Assembly: GCA_934119935.1 (NCBI GenBank)
Contig: CAKOSX010000007.1
Span: 3,579 to 67,578, forward strand
Length of the DNA stretch: 64,000 nucleotides
Source: an uncultured Clostridia bacterium
GTDB taxonomy: Bacteria; Bacillota; Clostridia; TANB77; CAG-508
Direction: 5' to 3'
How positions within the stretch are numbered: position 1 is the first letter of the stretch; the number at the start of each line of letters is the position of its first letter. Under the pieces are notes generated by a model. That model saw only the letters and a list, made by a program, of their open reading frames with translations. It ran no database searches and had not been told where the DNA came from. Made by a program: the position numbers and the translations under genes. This document shows, one piece after another, positions 26,137 to 34,366 of the stretch.

Positions 26137-26916
26137 ATGATTGATTTTCACTCTCATATAATTCCAGCAATTGATGATGGAGCACGAGAAGTAAAGGAAG
26201 CTATTTCTATGCTTGAGGAAGCAAATCGTGCAGGTTTTGATGGAGTTATATCTACATCGCATTATATAGAAAATTATTATGAAGTAAGCCAAGCTGATAG
26301 AAAAGCTTGGCTGAATGGGCTTCAATATGGTTTGGAAGAAAAGAAGATTGGGCTTAGCTTATATTTGGGAAGTGAAGTATATTTTTCAGATAAAATTTTA
26401 GAGCTGATAAAAGATGAGAAGGCGTCAACTATAAATGGCTCAAGATATGTACTATTTGAGTTTCCGTTAAATGCAAAACCGATGAATATAGAAGAAGTTG
26501 TATATGACTTAATTGCAGAAAAATACGTTCCGGTTTTAGCACATCCGGAAAGATACACATTTATGCAAGAAGACCCAGAGTTAATCTATCAATTAGCAAA
26601 TCAGGGCGTACTTATGCAGTCAAACTATGGAAGTATTATTGGACAATATGGTAAAAAAGCACAAGTTATAATAGAAAAAATGCTTGAGTGTAATCTAGTT
26701 CATTTTTTAGGTTCTGATGCACATAGAACAAATTCTATATATACAAAGATGAATTCAGCAGTGCGAAAGATAAAAGATATTGTGGGACAAGATGAATTTG
26801 ATAAAATTTCTCATTTTAATGCGATGAGTGCTGTAAAGAATGAAGAAATTGAAATTGAAAATCCACACCAAATTAAATTAACGTTGAAAGATAAAATGAA
26901 AATGAGTTTGAAATAG
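26137..26916 (+). CDS. PHP-type protein tyrosine phosphatase, CpsB/YwqE
   Basis: 259 residues. The metal-binding PHP start MIDFHSHIIPAIDDGA, STSHYI, a HPERY motif (residues about 137-141) and LGSDAHR near 190 place it with CpsB/CapC/YwqE manganese-dependent phosphatases, which dephosphorylate the BY-kinase. AAAGGA lies about 13 bases before the ATG. It completes the Wzz-kinase-phosphatase module. Confidence 0.9.
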   Translation: MIDFHSHIIPAIDDGAREVKEAISMLEEANRAGFDGVISTSHYIENYYEVSQADRKAWLNGLQYGLEEKKIGLSLYLGSEVYFSDKILELIKDEKASTINGSRYVLFEFPLNAKPMNIEEVVYDLIAEKYVPVLAHPERYTFMQEDPELIYQLANQGVLMQSNYGSIIGQYGKKAQVIIEKMLECNLVHFLGSDAHRTNSIYTKMNSAVRKIKDIVGQDEFDKISHFNAMSAVKNEEIEIENPHQIKLTLKDKMKMSLK

Positions 26917-26943
26917 AATTTTATAATGGAAAGGAAAATAACA

Positions 26944-27717
26944 TTGAGAGTTTTAGCAATAGGAGATTTAGTTGGAGAAAATGGAGTAAAGAAATTAAAA
27001 GAAACTTTACCTAAAATAAGAGAACAAGAAAAAATTGATTTTGTGATAGTCAACGCAGAAAATTCGGCTGGTGGAATGGGAATTACCACTAAGATATTTA
27101 ATGAATTGAAAGAATTAAAAGTAGATGCAATCACAATGGGAAATCATACTTGGGGCAAAAAAGATATATTCTCATTTGTCGATGATCCAAAGCTTTTACG
27201 TCCTGCCAACTATGCACCAAATGTCCCAGGACATGGATATGGAATTTTTGATTGCAAGGGCAAAAAGATATGTGTTGTAAATTTAATTGGAAGAACAGAC
27301 ATGAATGTTTTGTCTGAAAATCCATTCTTAAAAATGAATGACATTTTGAATGAAGTAAAAGGAAAAGTAGACATTATAATATTGGATTTCCATGCAGAAG
27401 CAACAGCAGAAAAAATTGCAATGGGCTATTATCTAGATGGCAGAATAACGGCTATGTTTGGAACACATACACATGTTCAAACAGCAGATGAAACAATATT
27501 AGAAAAAGGAACAGGTTACATAACAGACATAGGAATGACTGGTCCAAAGAAATCTGTAATAGGGATGGATGTATCAGCATCTTTAAAAAGATTTGAAACA
27601 ACACTTCCAGAAAAATATAAATTGGCAGATGGAAACTGCATATTAAATGGTTGTATTTTTGAGATAAATGACGAAAGCTGTCGAGTTGAGAAAATTACTA
27701 GAGTTGTAAGAAAATAA
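26944..27717 (+). CDS. ymdB: YmdB-family metallophosphoesterase
   Basis: 257 residues from a TTG start at 26944. The frame is open back to an ATG at 26926, but that ATG has no ribosome binding site, whereas AAAGG sits nine bases before the TTG and gives the family N-terminus MRVLAIGDLVGENG. Metal ligands are visible in IGDLVG, VNAENSAGG, MGNHTWG, DFHAEAT and GTHTHVQT. YmdB in Bacillus is a 2',3'-cAMP phosphodiesterase affecting RNA stability, biofilm and sporulation decisions. The neighbouring spoVS is a conserved partner. Confidence 0.9.
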   Translation: MRVLAIGDLVGENGVKKLKETLPKIREQEKIDFVIVNAENSAGGMGITTKIFNELKELKVDAITMGNHTWGKKDIFSFVDDPKLLRPANYAPNVPGHGYGIFDCKGKKICVVNLIGRTDMNVLSENPFLKMNDILNEVKGKVDIIILDFHAEATAEKIAMGYYLDGRITAMFGTHTHVQTADETILEKGTGYITDIGMTGPKKSVIGMDVSASLKRFETTLPEKYKLADGNCILNGCIFEINDESCRVEKITRVVRK

Positions 27718-27774
27718 ATGACGAAAAATGCAAAAATAGCACGATGAAAACTGTAAAAAATTACCAAAAATATA

Positions 27775-27803
27775 TAGACAATCGCTCCAAAATATTATAT
27801 AAA
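27775..27803 (+). promoter_or_regulatory. Possible promoter of spoVS
   Basis: TAGACA (27775-27780) and TATAAA (27798-27803) with a 17-bp spacer, about 45 bases before the AGGAGG of spoVS. In Bacillus spoVS is under sigma H, which this element does not closely match. Confidence 0.4.
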
Positions 27804-27852
27804 TATATCTGTACTTAAACATACAAAAAAATAAAATATTAGGAGGATAAAA

Positions 27853-28116
27853 ATGGAAGTTTTAAAAATCTCATCAAAATCAAATCCAAATTCAGTTGCA
27901 GGTGCTATAGCAGGATTGGTAAAGGAATCTAACAAAGCGGAGATGCAAGCAATTGGGGCAGGCGCTTTGAACCAGGCTGTAAAGGCAGTAGCCATTGCGA
28001 GAGGATTCGTTGCTCCAGCAGGTGTCGATTTAATATGCATACCAGCATTTGCAGAAGTTGAAGTTGAAGGCGAAGAAAGAACTGGTATAAAACTTATCGT
28101 AGAGTCTAGAAAATAG
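27853..28116 (+). CDS. spoVS: Stage V sporulation protein S
   Basis: 87 residues that match SpoVS nearly end to end: MEVLKISSKSNPNSVAGAIAG, KAEMQAIGAGALNQAVKA and IARGFVAPAGVDL. SpoVS is a small Alba-like protein that affects septation and coat assembly in Bacillus. A strong AGGAGG lies before the ATG. Together with YtfJ it marks the organism as a member of a sporulating lineage. Confidence 0.97.
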   Translation: MEVLKISSKSNPNSVAGAIAGLVKESNKAEMQAIGAGALNQAVKAVAIARGFVAPAGVDLICIPAFAEVEVEGEERTGIKLIVESRK

Positions 28117-28140
28117 AGTGATTTTAAGTTGATAAATAAT

Positions 28141-28169
28141 AGGGCATGGGTAATAAACATGTCCTTTTT
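28141..28169 (+). terminator. Terminator of spoVS
   Basis: An 8-bp stem (28141-28148 with 28158-28165, one G-U) followed by TTTTT. Confidence 0.75.
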
Positions 28170-28191
28170 GTGTGCTTTTTATTTTATATAA

Positions 28192-28303
28192 GGAATTATT
28201 TTTATTTTTGCAAAATAGAAGTGGAGTGCGCCTTTTGAGGGGGCCGATAGGAGCCCCGACCAAGCACGAGATACTTCGTATTTAAAAAAATAAAAATCAT
28301 TCC
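28192..28303 (+). repeat. Structured palindromic element, copy 1
   Basis: Outer arms of about 22-25 nt (GGAATTATTTTTATTTTT at 28192-28209, and its near complement ending at 28303) enclose GC-rich nested helices: GAAGT/ACTTC, GTGC/GCAC and GGGGC/GCCCC, with conserved unpaired GCCTTTTGAG and GACCAA. A second copy lies at 61516-61629 in opposite orientation. No coding potential. It is far more GC-rich than its surroundings. Confidence 0.75.
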
Positions 28304-28332
28304 ATTAATAAAAAAATAATACAATAAAGGTA

Positions 28333-28361
28333 TTGAAATTGGCATTATTTTAATGTATTAT
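28333..28361 (+). promoter_or_regulatory. Promoter of the solute-binding protein gene
   Basis: TTGAAA (28333-28338) and TATTAT (28356-28361) with a 17-bp spacer. Transcription would start near 28368, downstream of an in-frame ATG at 28366, which supports the later start at 28387. Confidence 0.65.
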
Positions 28362-28386
28362 TAGCATGAAGAAAGGATTACGAAGA

Positions 28387-29982
28387 ATGAAGGTAAGTAG
28401 TATATTTAAGTATATTTTTATAATATTTGCAGTCGGAATTATAGCGTATGCAGGTTATAGAATTTATAATAATCAAAATAAGGAAGAGGAGAATAACCAA
28501 GAACCTAATGAAGTGGTTGAAGAAAGTATTATTCGAGATTTGCGAATGGGTATTACAAATTATGATACTATGAATCCGCTAATCACTCAAAATAAAGACA
28601 TTATCAATATAGATACTCTTATTTATGAACCACTTTTTACTCTAACAAAGGATTATCAGCTTCAACCATGTCTTGCGAAGGAATGTTCAAAAACAGGGGA
28701 TAAAATTTATGTTGTAAAAACAGCAACAAATGTTAGTTGGCACGATAATACTCCTTTTACGGCTAAAGATATAGCTTTCACAATTGACTTATTGAAGAAT
28801 GGAAACTCAGTGTATAGTTATAATGTGACTCATATTGCAGAGACAGAAGTAATTGATGCAACTACTTTAAAAATAACTTTGGATAGCGATATTCCATTTT
28901 TTGAATATAATTTGATATTTCCAATAATGTCTAACAATTATTATTTTGGAGAAGATTTTTACTCGAGCTCCAAAATGCCTATTGGGACAGGCAGATATAA
29001 GATAACTAATATTAGCACAAATAACGTTACGCTTGCAAAGTTTGATAAATGGAAAAGTACAACAGGAGTTGAAGAGTTAAAATTAGATAACATAAAAATC
29101 AACCTATATTCATCTATGGGAGAGGCATTTAACAGTTTTAAGATAGGAAACATTGATATTATAAATACATCAAATCCAAATTTTCAAGAATATATTGGAA
29201 CAATTGGATTTAACAAGACTGAATATCCAGGCAGACAATTCGATTTCTTAAGCTTTAATTGTGAAGATGAGTTAATGCAGTTTAAAGAAGTAAGACAAGC
29301 TATAAGCTATGCGATAGATAAGAGTAATATAGTTTCATCAGTGTATAATAATCAAAATTCAGTAGCGGACTATCCGCTAGATTACGGCAACTTTTTATAC
29401 ACAGAAAATACTGCAAGCTCTGGCTATAATGCAGAGCAAGCAAAAAAGGTACTTGAAGATGGTGGATGGACTTATATTAACAACAGATGGAAGAAAAATA
29501 TTGGAGGGCGTACTAAAACTTTAAGATTAAAAATATCTGTGGATAAATCGAACGAATCACGTGTGGCTGTTGCAGAATTAATAGAGAAACAGTTAGAAGA
29601 AATAGGAATTGATATTACTTTGGATAAAGTATCAAATGATAAATATAACCAATATGTAGATAATAAGAATTATCAAATATTGCTAACGGGTGTGTATACA
29701 AGCTATAGTCCAGATTTAACATACTATTTTTCAGCCGGAAATATATCAAATTACAGTAATGATTCAATGGCAGAATTAATGCAAAATGCTAGCATAACAA
29801 AAGAAACTAAACAATTAAAAGAAATATACCAAAAGATATATAGTTTGTATAAAGAGGATGTACCTTTTGTTGGTTTATATAGGAGCAAAAATATAACAAT
29901 AACAAGTCAATCAATGGTTGGAACAGTAGAGCCCAATAATTACTCAACTTTTTATGGAATAGAAGGATGGTACAGAAGATAA
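28387..29982 (+). CDS. Extracellular solute-binding protein, family 5 (peptide/nickel type)
   Basis: 531 residues from the ATG at 28387 (GAAAGGA nine bases upstream). One N-terminal membrane anchor without a lipobox Cys, then an acidic linker, then the SBP_bac_5 fold: MNPLITQNKDIINIDTLIYEPL, a WHDNTPFTAKDIAFTIDLL block, GTGRYKITN, and EVRQAISYAIDKSNIV. Such proteins normally deliver oligopeptides to an ABC transporter. No permease or ATPase gene is next to it, so it is either an orphan binding protein or a peptide sensor. The membrane-anchored, non-lipoprotein form is unusual for Firmicutes. Confidence 0.82.
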   Translation: MKVSSIFKYIFIIFAVGIIAYAGYRIYNNQNKEEENNQEPNEVVEESIIRDLRMGITNYDTMNPLITQNKDIINIDTLIYEPLFTLTKDYQLQPCLAKECSKTGDKIYVVKTATNVSWHDNTPFTAKDIAFTIDLLKNGNSVYSYNVTHIAETEVIDATTLKITLDSDIPFFEYNLIFPIMSNNYYFGEDFYSSSKMPIGTGRYKITNISTNNVTLAKFDKWKSTTGVEELKLDNIKINLYSSMGEAFNSFKIGNIDIINTSNPNFQEYIGTIGFNKTEYPGRQFDFLSFNCEDELMQFKEVRQAISYAIDKSNIVSSVYNNQNSVADYPLDYGNFLYTENTASSGYNAEQAKKVLEDGGWTYINNRWKKNIGGRTKTLRLKISVDKSNESRVAVAELIEKQLEEIGIDITLDKVSNDKYNQYVDNKNYQILLTGVYTSYSPDLTYYFSAGNISNYSNDSMAELMQNASITKETKQLKEIYQKIYSLYKEDVPFVGLYRSKNITITSQSMVGTVEPNNYSTFYGIEGWYRR

Positions 29983-30081
29983 ATTTTGAAAACTAACTAA
30001 TGAAAAAGATTGCAAAAAGGATATTATTGCTTTAACCAAAAATGTGGCAAAAAAAATAAAACAAATGTTTGAAAAAAACTA

Positions 30082-30138
30082 TTGACAAATTTCAAATTTG
30101 ATATATAATAGTCACATAGAAAACGCAAACATATGTTT
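30082..30138 (+). promoter_or_regulatory. recA promoter with LexA (SOS) box
   Basis: TTGACA (30082-30087) and TATAAT (30104-30109) with a 16-bp spacer. AAACATATGTTT (30127-30138) is a perfect palindrome close to the Gram-positive LexA consensus GAACATATGTTC and lies just after the expected transcription start, where repressor would block transcription. Confidence 0.8.
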
Positions 30139-30196
30139 AATAGTTGTTGGGGGATAACTAAAACATTATTATTTCAAAATTTAGGAGGAAAAATTT

Positions 30197-31264
30197 ATGA
30201 GTTTAGAAAACAGTGAAAAGAAAAAAGCACTAGAATCAGCATTAGGTCAAATAGAGAAACAGTTTGGAAAAGGTTCTGTAATGAAGCTTGGAGATTTTAC
30301 AGCAATGAATGTAGAATCTATACCAACAGGAGCATTAAGCCTTGACGTTGCTTTAGGAATTGGCGGAATTCCAAAGGGAAGAATAATAGAAATATTTGGA
30401 CCTGAATCTTCAGGAAAAACAACTCTTGCATTACATATGATTGCAGAATGCCAAAAGAGAGGCGGAGAAGCAGCATTTATTGATGCTGAGCATGCATTAG
30501 ATCCAGTGTATGCAAAACACTTAGGTGTTGATATAGACAATTTGATAGTTTCACAACCAGATACAGGAGAGCAAGCACTTGAAATTGCAGAAGCTCTTGT
30601 TAGAAGTGGTGCCATAGATATTATAGTAGTAGACTCTGTTGCAGCACTTGTTCCAAAGGCTGAAATAGATGGAGACATGGGCGATGCACACGTTGGTCTT
30701 CAAGCAAGATTAATGTCACAAGCTTTAAGAAAATTAGCAGGTGTATTAAATAAATCAAATACTGCAATAGTATTTATAAACCAATTAAGAGAAAAAGTTG
30801 GAATAATGTTTGGAAATCCAGAAACAACTCCAGGAGGAAGAGCTTTAAAATTCTATGCTTCTGTTAGATTAGACATAAGAAAAACAGAAAACTTAAAACA
30901 AGATGGAGAAGTATTTGGAAACAGAGTAAGAGTAAAAGTTGTAAAGAACAAGGTAGCTCCTCCATTCAGAGAGGCTGAATTTGATATCATATATGGAAAA
31001 GGAATATCAAAATCTGGCAACATACTAGATTTAGGTGTAAACTTAGACATAGTTGAAAAGAGTGGTTCTTGGTTCGCTTATGATGGAACAAGAATTGGAC
31101 AAGGTAGAGAGAATGCAAAGAAATATTTCGAGGAAAATCCTGAAATAATGGCAGAAGTAGAGAAAAAAGTAAGAGCAAAATTCAACGAAGCATTCGAAAA
31201 GAGTTTAAGCGACGAAATGGAAGTAGACGCTGAACAAGAAACAGAACCAACTGAAGAAGAGTAA
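30197..31264 (+). CDS. recA: Recombinase RecA
   Basis: 355 residues. Characteristic stretches are LGQIEKQFGKGSVMKLGD, Walker A GPESSGKTT, AEHALDPVYA, DSVAALVPKAEIDG and the DNA-binding loop with INQLREKVGIMFGNPETTPG. It forms filaments on single-stranded DNA, drives strand exchange and stimulates LexA self-cleavage. AGGAGG precedes the ATG. Its C-terminus is acidic, as usual. The SOS box upstream shows standard damage control. Confidence 0.98.
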   Translation: MSLENSEKKKALESALGQIEKQFGKGSVMKLGDFTAMNVESIPTGALSLDVALGIGGIPKGRIIEIFGPESSGKTTLALHMIAECQKRGGEAAFIDAEHALDPVYAKHLGVDIDNLIVSQPDTGEQALEIAEALVRSGAIDIIVVDSVAALVPKAEIDGDMGDAHVGLQARLMSQALRKLAGVLNKSNTAIVFINQLREKVGIMFGNPETTPGGRALKFYASVRLDIRKTENLKQDGEVFGNRVRVKVVKNKVAPPFREAEFDIIYGKGISKSGNILDLGVNLDIVEKSGSWFAYDGTRIGQGRENAKKYFEENPEIMAEVEKKVRAKFNEAFEKSLSDEMEVDAEQETEPTEEE

Positions 31265-31296
31265 AAGTAAATATAGATAATGGCTAATAATTAAAG

Positions 31297-31346
31297 ATAG
31301 GGAAAACATTCTAAAAATATAATTTAGAATTCTTTTCCCTATTTTT
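31297..31346 (+). terminator. Terminator of recA
   Basis: A long hairpin (outer AGGGAAAA/TTTTCCCT, inner ATTCTAAA/TTTAGAAT) followed by ATTTTTG. Confidence 0.85.
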
Positions 31347-31460
31347 GAAATAAAATTTATAAGCCCCAAAATTAAAAAAATTGACAGATAAAAATTCATA
31401 GGTCAAAAATTTCGAAAAAATTGACTTATAAAATTTTAGGTTAAATACTAAAAAGCTGTT
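31347..31460. repeat. Degenerate tandem repeats, period about 40 bp
   Basis: Units starting near 31344, 31381 and 31421 share (TTGAC)...ATAAAATT.ATAGG..AAAAATT followed by an A run. The region is non-coding, between the recA terminator and the toxin-antitoxin promoter. Low sequence complexity makes this weak. Confidence 0.35.
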
Positions 31461-31518
31461 ATGAAAATATTTATAATATTGTAAAATTACATAAGAAAAT
31501 ACATTACATTGATTTTCG

Positions 31519-31571
31519 TACCGAAATATAATAAGTAATCGGTATAAATATCAAAAACAATGTGTTATAAT
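31519..31571 (+). promoter_or_regulatory. Promoter and possible operator of the toxin-antitoxin operon
   Basis: TATAAT at 31566-31571 lies 28 bases before the antitoxin ATG; its -35 is weak. An inverted repeat TACCGA-N14-TCGGTA (31519-31524, 31539-31544) just upstream would suit binding of the antitoxin for autorepression, which is common in type II systems. Confidence 0.5.
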
Positions 31572-31598
31572 AATCATATAAAGAAAGGCTGTGATATT

Positions 31599-31832
31599 AT
31601 GCAGAAAGAAATAACTATTAGAGGGTGTGAAAAAATGGATGGAAAATCTAAAGTTATTAAACCAACGAAAAATAATGAAAAAACGAAAACTACGCTTTCA
31701 ATAAACATAGAAGAGTATAGAAGAGAAGAATTTTTGAGCAAACTTGAAGAAAGTAAGAAACAGTATAAGGAAGGAAAAGTTCATAGTGCGAAAAAAGTAT
31801 TTAAAGAATTGAGAGAAAAATATGGATATTAG
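31599..31832 (+). CDS. Type II toxin-antitoxin system antitoxin (RelB/ParD-like size)
   Basis: 77 residues from the ATG at 31599, after AAAGG; an in-frame ATG at 31560 lies upstream of the -10 element and is rejected. The N-terminus is basic and beta-like (TKTTLSINIEEY), and the C-terminus is an amphipathic helix ending in SKKQYKEGKVHSAKKVFKELR, typical of the flexible toxin-neutralising tails of RelB/ParD-type antitoxins. It overlaps the toxin gene by 11 bp, as antitoxins usually do. Confidence 0.72.
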   Translation: MQKEITIRGCEKMDGKSKVIKPTKNNEKTKTTLSINIEEYRREEFLSKLEESKKQYKEGKVHSAKKVFKELREKYGY

Positions 31833-32145
31833 TAATTATGAGGTCACTTTAACTGATGTTGCAAAAGAAGAAATTGAAAATATATATGCATATATATTAG
31901 AAAATTTACATGAAGAAATAGCTGCTAATAAGTTAATGGATAAAATAGAAGATGGAGTTTTAAGATTAGCACAAAACCCATATTTATGTCCTAAAGTAAA
32001 AGTCAAACCACATAATGAAATATATAGAAAACTTATTATTAATAATTATATTGTTTTATACGATATTGATGAAGAATATAAGAAAACAGTAATTTATAGA
32101 GTAATACATGAAAAAACAGATTATTTAAAATTATTAGAGAATTAA
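31822..32145 (+). CDS. RelE/ParE family toxin
   Basis: 107 residues with the RelE/ParE fold pattern: YEVTLTDVAKEEIENIYAYI at the N-terminus, helix pair ending in LAQNPYLCP, then the beta-sheet EIYRKLIINNYIVLYDIDEEYKKTVIYRVIHEKTDY. The conserved YRVIHEKxDY end suits ParE/RelE members. These inhibit gyrase or cleave ribosomal mRNA; which one cannot be told from sequence. The pair sits between recA and recX. Confidence 0.85.
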   Translation: MDISNYEVTLTDVAKEEIENIYAYILENLHEEIAANKLMDKIEDGVLRLAQNPYLCPKVKVKPHNEIYRKLIINNYIVLYDIDEEYKKTVIYRVIHEKTDYLKLLEN

Positions 32146-32178
32146 TTTATAGTAAGATGCTAATGAAAGAGGAATAAT

Positions 32179-32631
32179 ATGTATACGATTGAAGAATATG
32201 ATAAAGAGAAATCAAGAGTTTTAAAGTATGTTTTATATAAGAAAAGAAGTAAAAAAGAAGTACAAAATAAATTTTACAATGTTATTGAAAATGAAATGTT
32301 ACATGATATAATAGAAGAGCTAGAAGAAAACGGATATATTGATGATAACAATTACATAGAAAGAGCTATTAATGAATTTATGGCTCTAAATAATCTTTCT
32401 TTAAAAGAAGTTAGATATAAGCTTATGGCAAAAGGTATTCCAAATGATTTAATCGAAGATTATATAAATAGTCATGATGAAGAAATGGAAAATTATGAGA
32501 CAAAGTCAGCGAAAACAATAATAATAAAAAAGCAGAATCAAATGGATGAAGAGGCTATTATTCAATATTTATTAAAAAAAGGTTATAAAACTAGCAATAT
32601 TAGACAAGCTATAGAGTTATTAGATGATTAA
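32179..32631 (+). CDS. recX: Regulatory protein RecX
   Basis: 150 residues of three-helix repeats typical of RecX: YVLYKKRSKKEVQNKF, ELEENGYIDDNNYIERAI and LSLKEVRYKLMAKGIPNDLI. RecX modulates RecA filaments by inhibiting or capping them. It is normally encoded next to recA; here a toxin-antitoxin pair and about 330 bp of intergenic DNA separate them. GAGGAA precedes the ATG. Confidence 0.88.
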   Translation: MYTIEEYDKEKSRVLKYVLYKKRSKKEVQNKFYNVIENEMLHDIIEELEENGYIDDNNYIERAINEFMALNNLSLKEVRYKLMAKGIPNDLIEDYINSHDEEMENYETKSAKTIIIKKQNQMDEEAIIQYLLKKGYKTSNIRQAIELLDD

Positions 32632-32645
32632 AGGAACGAGGAAAA

Positions 32646-33404
32646 ATGCCAAATATATTAACATTAGAAACCAATAAATATGCTATTAAGATAGAAAATT
32701 TTGAAGGACCACTAGATTTATTGTGCCACTTAATAGATAAGAATAAAATGAATATAAATGATATTAAATTAAGTGAGATTACAGACCAATATATTGAGTA
32801 CATAAACAAAATGGAAGAGATGAATTTGGAAGTAACAAGTGAATTCCTAGTTATGGCTTCAACTCTAATATATTTAAAATCGAAGAGTTTATTACCAAGT
32901 GATAATGAAGAGAGTGAAGAGATTTCAGAAGAGGAATTACTAAGAAGAATTATTGAGTATAAGAAATATAAAGAGATTACAAAAACTTTGAAGTCTATGT
33001 ACGAAGAAAATTCTGTTAGATTTTACAAAACCCCAGACGAAATTAAATTACCTAAACAGAAACTTGAAAGAGACTATGACAAGCAACTGATTATAGACGC
33101 TTATTCAAATGTTGTTCGAGTAAATCAAGAAAAGGTAAATCAAAACGCAAGCAATATAGAAAAGATAGCGATAACAGATAAATATACTGTTGCAAGCAAA
33201 GTAAAAGAAATGCTTAGAGAACTTGTAAATAGACCTAAGTTTGTTTTCAATGCACTCTTCTCTTTAAAAAGGTGTGAAAAAGAAGAAGTTGTAACTGCTT
33301 TTTCTGGATTATTAGAATTATCAAGAAGAAGCAAAGTAATTACAAGCCAAGAAAACCTATTTGGAGATATTTCTGTAGAAAAAAATAAAAATGGACAAGT
33401 GTAG
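32646..33404 (+). CDS. scpA: Segregation and condensation protein A
   Basis: 252 residues. The kleisin N-terminus YAIKIENFEGPLDLLCHLIDKNKMNINDI, EFLVMASTLIYLKSKSLLP and a C-terminal winged-helix part (VVTAFSGLLELSRRSKV) match ScpA, which bridges the SMC heads with ScpB. scpB, usually the next gene, is not here; only 127 bp separate scpA from the following gene. Confidence 0.93.
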   Translation: MPNILTLETNKYAIKIENFEGPLDLLCHLIDKNKMNINDIKLSEITDQYIEYINKMEEMNLEVTSEFLVMASTLIYLKSKSLLPSDNEESEEISEEELLRRIIEYKKYKEITKTLKSMYEENSVRFYKTPDEIKLPKQKLERDYDKQLIIDAYSNVVRVNQEKVNQNASNIEKIAITDKYTVASKVKEMLRELVNRPKFVFNALFSLKRCEKEEVVTAFSGLLELSRRSKVITSQENLFGDISVEKNKNGQV

Positions 33405-33531
33405 ATGTAGTTATATATATAATATTAAGAGCGACTTAAAGCACATAATAGAAATAATAATTGTAATGATTAAAATAGTAATAAATGGAAAAACTAATAC
33501 AAAATACCCTAATAGATAGGAGTGATTTATT

Positions 33532-34245
33532 TTGATATTAGTTTTTTATATTTTATTAGGAATAATTGTATTAATATTGTTGTTATTGATAATGATTATA
33601 ATATCAAAAATAGAAATTGAAATAAAAAATTTAGATATGAGCAATATAGAAAAGAAACAGAATAATAAAAAATTAAAAGTGAGTATTTCTTTAAAAATAG
33701 GAAAGCTACACTGGATAAAGATATGTTTAAACAAAGAGAAAATTTTAAAATTAAATAACAAAATAAAAAGTTATGAACAAAATAATAAAGTAGAAGCGGA
33801 AAAGATGAAAAAGACTGCAAAAAAAGAAATGGCAATTATACTAAAGAATACAGAGATTAGAAGATTAATATTAAGTACAAAAGTTGAATTAAACGAGTTT
33901 AGGGCTAATATTTCTATTGGAACAGAAGATTATGTGATTACATCTTATTTAATAGGAATAATATCTGCAATTTTGCCCAATATATTAGCAAGAGCTACGT
34001 TTGGCAGGAAACAAAAAATATCTAAAACAGTGATATATAGTGTACAACCTATTTATCAACCAAGAAATATTTATTCAGTAAAAATGAATATAAGAGTCGC
34101 TACAAAAATATCTCATTTATTGTACATTGCAGTAATGCTGGCAAAAACAACTAAGCAAAATGAAAATTATAAAGACAGTAATCAAGATGAGAACAATAAA
34201 AATATTATGAAAAATATAGAAAAAAGAAATGCACAAGCTGTATAA
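33532..34245 (+). CDS. DUF2953 family protein (YtfI-like)
   Basis: 237 residues starting with TTG, which AGGAG places at nine bases. An N-terminal membrane segment (about 2-24) is followed by a charged linker and a domain resembling DUF2953 (EFRANISIGTEDYVITSYLIGIISAILPNIL, IYSVQPIYQPRNIYSVKMNIRVATKISHLLYI). In spore-formers this gene usually lies between scpB and ytfJ; the order scpA-DUF2953-ytfJ here keeps that context. Its function is unknown. Confidence 0.75.
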   Translation: MILVFYILLGIIVLILLLLIMIIISKIEIEIKNLDMSNIEKKQNNKKLKVSISLKIGKLHWIKICLNKEKILKLNNKIKSYEQNNKVEAEKMKKTAKKEMAIILKNTEIRRLILSTKVELNEFRANISIGTEDYVITSYLIGIISAILPNILARATFGRKQKISKTVIYSVQPIYQPRNIYSVKMNIRVATKISHLLYIAVMLAKTTKQNENYKDSNQDENNKNIMKNIEKRNAQAV

Positions 34246-34366
34246 AAAAGAAAAAATTGGTACATATTATTTATATACGAAGTGAGAAAGATACAAATAA
34301 AATTTTATCGGATTAGTGCCTTATGCAAATGAAAAATAGCTAAGGCAAGGAAGGAATGTGATTAAT

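Noticed and set aside
28192..28303. Riboswitch in front of the solute-binding protein gene
   Set aside because: The same element occurs after lepA in the other orientation and lies upstream of the promoter for the next gene, so it is not in its leader.
31347..31460. A second type III antitoxin array next to the RelE/ParE-type toxin
   Set aside because: The units are low-complexity AT sequence without pseudoknot-type arms, and a protein antitoxin with the expected overlap is present.
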